DNA of 64,000 nt from Eumeta japonica (Eukaryota > Arthropoda > Insecta > Lepidoptera > Psychidae): the NCBI GenBank assembly GCA_005406025.1, contig BGZK01000192.1:558001-622000 (forward strand), written 5' to 3'. Under the pieces are notes generated by a model, which was given only the letters and a program-made list of their open reading frames with translations, was not told where the DNA came from and ran no database searches. This document shows positions 57,641-64,000 of this stretch, piece after piece; within the stretch, counting starts at the first letter, position 1, and each line of letters starts with the position of its first letter. Both the position numbers and the translations under genes were made by a program.

Positions 57641-57979
57641 TAGGTACATGTTAGTCGACTATGCAAAGTCACAAATTCATTTAGAGGCATGTTCAACAGG
57701 ATTCCTGTGGATAAACAAGATTTACCCTCTAATAAATTTAAGAGTATTACTAAACAATCACTCAGTAAAAAAGAGTATTATACAATTTCCATATATTTAT
57801 AAGACAAATACATATATCTATGGGCATAAGCGGCTAGACTCTTACCGGGCTGTTACATTCATTAATGGTTTCATATTTGTTTGGGCTATGCGTGATGAAA
57901 TTACAAAAAAGTTACCCTTAAGTTTCTTGCTTGTTCTTCTTGAGGGAAAATTGCCTTCCAAAGGAGTGGTAAAGTGAAA

Positions 57980-59561
57980 ATTTGTCAAAATTTATGACGT
58001 AAAGTGTTATTTTATAACCTATGTAATAAAGATATTTTGAATATCTTGCCAGTAAAATTATGGAAACAGACAAAACCGATCAAGACTCTTGATGCATGAA
58101 ATATCTACATGAGTAGTTAAGTTTGTACGAAACCCTAGGGGTATGAGTCCTATTCGCACTTGTCCAGTATATGCGGCAACAACGCCTGTCAAGAATTTAA
58201 CTGCAATATTCACTATCTGTTCCGCAATGTGTACTAGATACAAATCACGTTCATTCACCTAATCATGTTCATTCGCCTTTGCGACATTGTTAACATAATT
58301 TTTCATTAAACACATTATTTTGTCAAATTTCTGTTTGTTCACCGCCATTATGTTCTTGAAATAGACTTTTTTTTTTTGTTTTAGATAAATGAGGCGCGAT
58401 ATGTCATTGATGTGCAATGTGATTATATTTTTCATTTCAATATAACCCGCCATAAATTTAATAGATATCAAAGAATTTTTTGTCATTAAAAGAAAATTTA
58501 ACATTAAGTTAATTACAAAAAAAACACAGTTTTATACTCTACATGACTTTCGGGTACATTGAAAATGAACTCAATATTAAAAGGAATAAAATAAACGGAA
58601 GAATTGTTTTTTAAAATTTTAGTTGTTAATCATCGGATTAATAACAATAATTTTAAAAAACAAAATAAAGGATTATTTTATAAAATAAAACTATACGAGG
58701 CTGAAGTTGCTTGTAAGGATTCTTGAGTGTTAGTATTTGCAGAACCAACTAAAACATTAGCAAAGTCACTTACAAAAAATAACTGCACAGTTTGAATCGT
58801 ACAACTTTAATTCAAATTCTAATTTGTATCATAAAGATTTGGTCGGCGACATTGTATCAAGTGGTCGGGTGGACTGCATCGGTCTCACTTATGGGTCAAA
58901 ACTGAATAATAAATAAGAGAATGAAAAAAAAAAATTACACACACCAGTTGCACTTCATACTGGTCTGACCGCTGAGGGTAAGGGGAGAACGGTGATCTAT
59001 TCGGACGATCTGGGTGTTGGATTGGGGCCCATGTTGGGCAATTGTGTGAACCACTAGGTATTGGATATCTGTAAGCCTGGAGACTTCAGTGTTGTTTTAA
59101 ATAAAATTTTAATAGATAAAGCATAGCAAGTACACTATAATAATTTTATTGGTGGGAAATAGTTTTTGTGTGCGTCTTAAAGATATGATTGCCTCTTTCT
59201 CTCGTCTTCTGGTATTATGTCACCAAATTAATTTAAAAATAATCTTGTGCGGTTTTTTATATTCATATCAATTGTCGAAAAAAGTAAAATGAAAATATTT
59301 ATGACATAAGTACACTAATGTACAATATTACTCGGCGTCATAGTGATGTCAATATAAAACATTTTCACAATAGGATATTCCTATTTAAACATTTTCAACG
59401 ACATTTGGCTAAGTTCTTAACTTATAATATTGATTCTGTTATATTATTAAATAAAACAGAGTCTAGTTATAAGAGTGACTGTGGCTCGATTCGATCTGGA
59501 GGCTCTGTTGAAGTACGGAGTTTTATGGATTTAAGCGAGCTGCTTCGACAGAGAAGACCCT
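57980..59561. other. Intergenic with repeat fragments
   Basis: Mostly AT-rich. About 58118-58165 reads GTACGAAACCCTAGGGGTAT and then ATTCGCACTTGTCCAGT, wording of the same dispersed family as at 56.8 kb. A GC-richer patch at 58845-59070 is unidentified. An 81-codon frame at 59318-59563 ends SDCGSIRSGGSVEVRSFMDL; it looks protein-like but I do not recognise it, and it may belong to the adjoining retrotransposon relic. Confidence 0.4.
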
Positions 59562-61452
59562 GACTTAGCAATCCAGAATAAACAGGGTTTTCTCGGCAAA
59601 CGGGAATTTGCAGATTCTCTAGCCCAGGGCTTTCCAAACTGTGCGTCGCAACGCCCTGGGGCGTTTTTAGAAAAGGAGCAAAACTACACTGAACTGAATA
59701 TAAAACTAAACTCGGAGAAAGGAAATAATGAAACAGAAACTACAGTAACAGATCTGGATGAAACTAAGATGACTGATTGTACGTTGGAAGAAACTGGAAG
59801 GGAATATATTCCAAGTGATGATAGTGACAGTTCAATAGAGTCAGTAGTTGAGGCATGTCAACGAGAACCCAGCAAGAGGGTAAGGAGACCACCTGTTTAC
59901 TATTACTGCCAAAATGCATATCATGAACAAAATGAGCCAAGTACCTACTAACAAGCGATGACGAGAAGTGACCACAGTAAATGGAAGGAGGCGATTGATA
60001 GAGAAATGCAAACATTAGAAGAAAACAATACTTGGTAAATATGTGATGTACCAGAAAATGAAAAAGTAGTGAGTAGCAAGTGGGTTTTTAAAATTAAGAG
60101 GGGTGATATAGATTTTCTTCAATATAAAGCTAGATTGGTGGCAAGAGGTTTCGAGCAAGATGATGTTTTAGATTTAAATGAATGTTATGTTCCTGTTACA
60201 AAATTGTCTACAGTTAGGCTTTTTGTAATAATAGCAACTAAACATAATTTACCTGTTATTCAAATGGATGTTATAGGAGCATTCTTGTATGGGGCTATTA
60301 ATGAATATGTTTATGTTAAATTGTCAGAAGGTGCATATTCGGGTAAAAATAATATTGTAAAGCTAAATAAATCACTTTATGGCCTTAAAAATTTACCTAA
60401 ATGCTGGAATATTAAATTTAATGAAGTAATGCTAAAAGAAGGGTTTGTTAGATCAAATTGTGATTCCTGTCTTTACATAAAATGCACTGATAGTGACAGA
60501 ATTTATTTATTACTATATGTCGATGATGTTCTTATCTTTGGAACACATAATGGTCTAGTGAAGTAAATAAAGAATGTTTTAAATAAGGAATTTAAAATGA
60601 AAGACGTAGGTTTTGTAATTGATTTCTTAGGGATAACTATAACACAAAATTTAGACACAGGAGTTACTGAGCTGAGTCAAAGAAAGTATTTAGAAAATGT
60701 TCTCAAAAGATTTAAAATGGAAAATTCTAAACCAATGTCGACACAAATTGATCAAAATGTAAATTTAAAGCTATTTCAAAATAATAACAGTTTGGTAGAC
60801 TAAAATATTGAAAAGTTATGCCGACAAATGATAGGATGTTTAATGTACGCTGTATCGGGCACAAGTAGATAACAAAAATGTGCTAATGATGTGTTATTAA
60901 CTGCTTTAAAGAGAGTTATGAGATATGTCAAACATACTTTAGATCTTAAGTTACTATATAAATGTACAGACAATGTCTTGGAAGGATATTGTGATGCTGA
61001 CTGGGGTGGGGAATCTCAGTGATATAAAGTCAACTATAGGCTACCTATTTAAATTCTCAAATTGTTTGATTTCATGGAGTTCAAAGAAGCAGGTCTCTGT
61101 GAGTTTATCCTCCACAGAGTCAGAATATGTTGCCATTAGTATGGCAGCCAGTGAAGCCTGCTGGTTTGTTAATTTGTTGAATGATTTCAAAGTAAACAAT
61201 GTATGTCCTGTAAACATTTACTCAGATAATCAATCAGCAATATCGGTTGCATGTACTGAAATTGTCAAAAGATTAAAGCATATTGATATTCGCTATCATT
61301 TTGTAATAGAATTAATTAAAGAACAAAAGGTGTGTATAAAATATATAAAAACGAGTGATCAACCCGCAGATATGCTTACAAAGGCTTTAAGTAGAAAATT
61401 GATAACTCGTTTCTTAGGAAAATGTGGAATGAGTAATATAGAAAAGATGTAA
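59562..61452 (+). pseudogene. Ty1/copia pol remnant (reverse transcriptase and RNase H)
   Basis: An open stretch at 59562-59948 holds the linker before the polymerase (PSKRVRRPPVYYY). After in-frame stops at 59949 and 60036 comes VSSKWVFKIKRGDIDFLQYK and ARLVARGFEQDDVLDLNECY, the N-terminal RVT_2 motifs. LPVIQMDVIGAFLYGAINEY follows, and the catalytic LLLYVDDVLIFG lies near 60510-60545. More stops fall at about 60564, 60801 and 60868. A frameshift near 61005-61025 interrupts GYCDADWGGE. The RNase H part is open from 60973: STIGYLFKFSNCLISWSSKK, SLSSTESEYVAIS and SDQPADMLTKALS. Integrase and Gag are absent. Dead element, 5'-deleted. Confidence 0.92.
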
Positions 61453-61537
61453 TAATTTATACTATTGATTTATTTTTGTGTAATTTGCCATTGTAATAAG
61501 TATTAGGTATTGTTGGTGGAATTACATTGAGTGGGGG

Positions 61538-61730
61538 TGTTGAAGCAAATAGTAGCTCTAGTGTTTTAATGAATAAAGTACAATTGCGTCAATTTTGCTC
61601 TAATGTAATGATTAGAAATAATAATAATTCAAATAGTTGTATTTCCAAACTGATGCATCAGAATATTTAGGGCATGGAAAATAAGGACCTGGAAGTTGAG
61701 TTGTTCATGGACAGCACCAGTAATCTATAT
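61538..61730 (+). repeat. Probable 3' LTR start of the copia remnant
   Basis: Directly after pol, a purine tract GAGTGGGGG (61529-61537) is followed by TGTTGAAGC, a typical polypurine tract plus LTR 5' end (TGTTG is common in copia LTRs). I cannot find a matching 5' LTR or a clear 3' end, so the right limit is arbitrary. Confidence 0.45.
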
Positions 61731-61879
61731 AAATAAAAATAAATGACCAAAGAGTATGTACGCGCATCACTTCCGAAAGACTGCACCAAATGGAATATTT
61801 CTTTTTTCGTTGTGTTCGTTATTATCGGGACAAGGTTTGTGTAAAAGAAAATAACACTCTGTATCTGTCTGTTTGTCTG

Positions 61880-62660
61880 TTCGTTCGGAGTGTCTTCGGA
61901 ACGACTGAACAGATTACGATAAAATTTTCACTGAAAGGTAGAGAAGCTTGCTGGACTACGTTTAAGGTATTTTTAACGCGATTTTTTTTAGCGTTCGCGT
62001 TTTTAGCGTAAAAATCTAAAAATGGGATAAGTTTTTGGAATTGAATTAAAAGTGAAACCGTAATCGAGATCGGGAGCAAAACCGAAATCAGGATTGGATT
62101 GGGGCGACCCTTTCTATCAGTCAATCTGTCGGTTTTTCCGGGGTATCATCGGAACGGCTGAACAGATCACGACGGGACTTGAAGGTAGAAGGTAGAAGTA
62201 TAGAATAAGACGGGAAAATAGAAGAAGACGGGAAGGTAGAAGAGCTTACTGGGCTACATTTTGGGTACTTTTTATCGCAATATTTTTAAGGATTCCTGCG
62301 ACATAAAAAACCTTTAAAAATGGTATGATTTATTGGAATTTAAACAAAATTAGAACCAGAATCGAGAGACTAGAGAACAAAACCGGAATCAGGGTTAGGT
62401 CGAGAGGAAATTAAGAACGAAGAGCGGAGGAGAAATAAAAATATTTGGATATTAGTATTTACCTCTGGCTTCGTCCAAATTGGAATTGAGATTGGTAGCG
62501 GAATTGAAATTGAAAGCTGGACAGGGGGCGAAATTGATAATAGGACTAGGGTCGAAAACAAGTGTAGGGACGATCAGAATCAATTGTGACTGGGATTGGA
62601 ATCAAAAACGAGGCTGAGATTTAAATTGACATCGAACCATACAAAATAAGAAGAAATTAA
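61880..62660 (+). repeat. Duplicated repeat unit plus GAAATTGA-type tandem array, copy 3
   Basis: CGGAACGACTGAACAGATTA at 61897 and CGGAACGGCTGAACAGATCA at 62150 start two copies of one unit. Each continues with AGCTTGCTGGACTACGTTTA or AGCTTACTGGGCTACATTTT and a TTTTTAxCGCxATxTTTTT tail. The second copy has an extra GAAGGTAGAAG / AAGACGGGAA microduplication. Between and after them are diverged GAAATTGA/GGGATTGG units, related to the repeats at 18.4 and 27.9 kb. Confidence 0.65.
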
Positions 62661-64000
62661 TTTTACGTCCATGCTGGCGCAGCTGCAGGCATTTAATACA
62701 CGAGCAAGTTACCTACAAGAAAGTGCAGAACGACGTCTGTCGGGCCGGTTAGTTAAGTATAATTTCTAATTAATATTACAGGTCGGACTACTTTTCTTCA
62801 GTAATGTTTGAAAAGCTGGAGATGGGTTAAAAGTCTTGGTAATTGAGACAGGAATGTCAGTAAAGAAAATAACGTTTCGAAGGCCTTAGCTACCTATATG
62901 ACTTTATTTAAAGTTTTGTCATTTAACATAAGTTTAAAGCCAATAACTCGATCTTAACCCTCTATAACATGGCGTAGACAATAGACAACACACCGTTCGA
63001 GCGCCTCCAAATTTTATAAGATTGCTTCTACATAATCACGCACTGTATTGTAACCTACATTATGAGCTAACGAACTTGTACCAAATAAAACAACTAGATG
63101 ACGCTACTTGTTGCAAAGTGAAATTTGTTCTTCGACGGTTGATATTTACGAATAGCGCGTCGGTTATGATTAAAAAAGTTATTAAAAAAATAATTCTACT
63201 TGTGTTTTTAATAATAAATTGATAATTTGGAGAAGTACTTTAATTTTTTATGTAATGTTATTGAAGTGAAACTTCTTTAGGCGCAAAATTTTTACGAATG
63301 AAACGCAATATTAATAATATTAGCGTCACGATGTGGTTTTTTTTTGTTGTAAGTGCCATCTAGTGGCAAACCTTATTGGCCCATCAGTTATTTGTGGTTT
63401 GAAGTTGCTCGCTAAACCGCTTGCGGAAGCTTTATACTGTAGAGTTCTGTAGAGTTTTCGTCTCAATCCAATGAAAATTCACTCTTAACATTTTTTTTAT
63501 AACGTCCTAAAAGCAATATAACTTAAAAATCCAAAAACAAAATTTAATTAACAATTTCTAATATTGACAAAAATCACGTGGCATTTTTATTTACAATTCG
63601 TCATTTGAGATTTCAATAAATTGTTTTACATGAAATATAAAATGATATTTCATAAATTCTCTTTACGAAATTTTAATTTTAATAATAGAATTTCTATAGT
63701 AATAATTAATTTACAACGATTTTGTATAAATTTAAATTGAGGTTAGCTATTTTTACTATTTACAAAATATTCATCATCTGAGATTTTATTACATTATTTT
63801 ATAAACAACATAAATTATTTTTTCAATATAAGTATAAACAATTTAAACAATACAAATTCAGGAACGACAATAAATGCTATTTTTACAAGATGTTTAGGTA
63901 ATGTTGAAAACACGAACTTATATTGCATATTTTACTTATCATAATGCTTTAATCACAACAATACCAATAGAAATCGCGTCGAATAATGTAAATATCGAAG
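62661..64000. other. Right-edge intergenic, no gene seen
   Basis: AT-rich sequence. TGCCATCTAGTGGC at 63354-63367 is a short inverted repeat (GCCA/TGGC) seen in many insect repeats. No coding segment recognised. Confidence 0.4.

Noticed and set aside
59624..59665. hAT-like transposon end (CAGGGCTTTCCAAACTGTG, then CGCCCTGGGGCG).
   Set aside because: The wording is suggestive, but no partner end or 8-bp duplication was found and a reading frame leading to copia pol runs through it.
63354..63367. CTCF-like or palindromic motif GCCATCTAGTGGC.
   Set aside because: Two mismatches to the CTCF core, single occurrence, and the word is common in insect repeats.

Overview
This is eukaryotic nuclear DNA, almost certainly from an insect. 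It is AT-rich (roughly 70 % by eye), has spliceosomal GT-AG introns and few, widely spaced genes, and carries many decayed animal transposons (copia, mariner, IS630/Tc1-like, Tigger/pogo, jockey-like LINE, tRNA-derived SINE). The conserved proteins resemble insect versions. Several repeat fragments (near 11.6, 12.9, 45.4, 56.8 and 58.1 kb) recall families I associate with Lepidoptera, but transposons move between insect orders, so I leave the order open.

Six conserved genes can be built exon by exon, with consistent splice phases. (1) BAP18-like chromatin subunit, minus strand, first two exons only (1135-1322), running off the left edge. (2) NUFIP1, plus strand, 3 exons (5095-8696), a snoRNP assembly factor. 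(3) RpL3, minus strand, 7 exons (16466-22100), including a first coding exon that is only the ATG. (4) MED11, plus strand, 2 exons (25480-25964), a Mediator head subunit. (5) slowmo/PRELID3-type PRELI protein, minus strand, 4 exons (31899-35550), a mitochondrial phospholipid carrier. (6) DGAT1/midway, plus strand, 10 exons over 15.3 kb (38820-54123), an ER triacylglycerol synthase. They are unrelated housekeeping genes on both strands, with no operon-like logic. NUFIP1 and RpL3 both serve ribosome production, and slmo and DGAT1 both act on lipids, but neither pairing need be more than coincidence.

The rest is mostly intergenic or intronic sequence shaped by mobile elements. Three short elements with TA target duplications and CAGTRAA-type ends (7.5, 27.1 and 30.2 kb) look like Tigger/pogo MITEs. 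A 2.9 kb decayed autonomous Tigger-type element sits in a DGAT1 intron. A GC-richer repeat family coding for a short helix-turn-helix-like segment occurs near 3.0, 9.5 and probably 36.5 kb. The right end (55-64 kb) has no host gene that I recognise and holds LINE and copia remnants and a degenerate tandem repeat.

Points most worth a second look are the CpG-rich island with NRF-1-type palindromes at 10.2-11.0 kb, the back-to-back perfect hairpins at 14.24-14.34 kb, the CRE-like triplet plus 32-bp duplication upstream of slmo, the two-copy tRNA-like SINE, and an orphan ATG-bearing exon at 15.5 kb.
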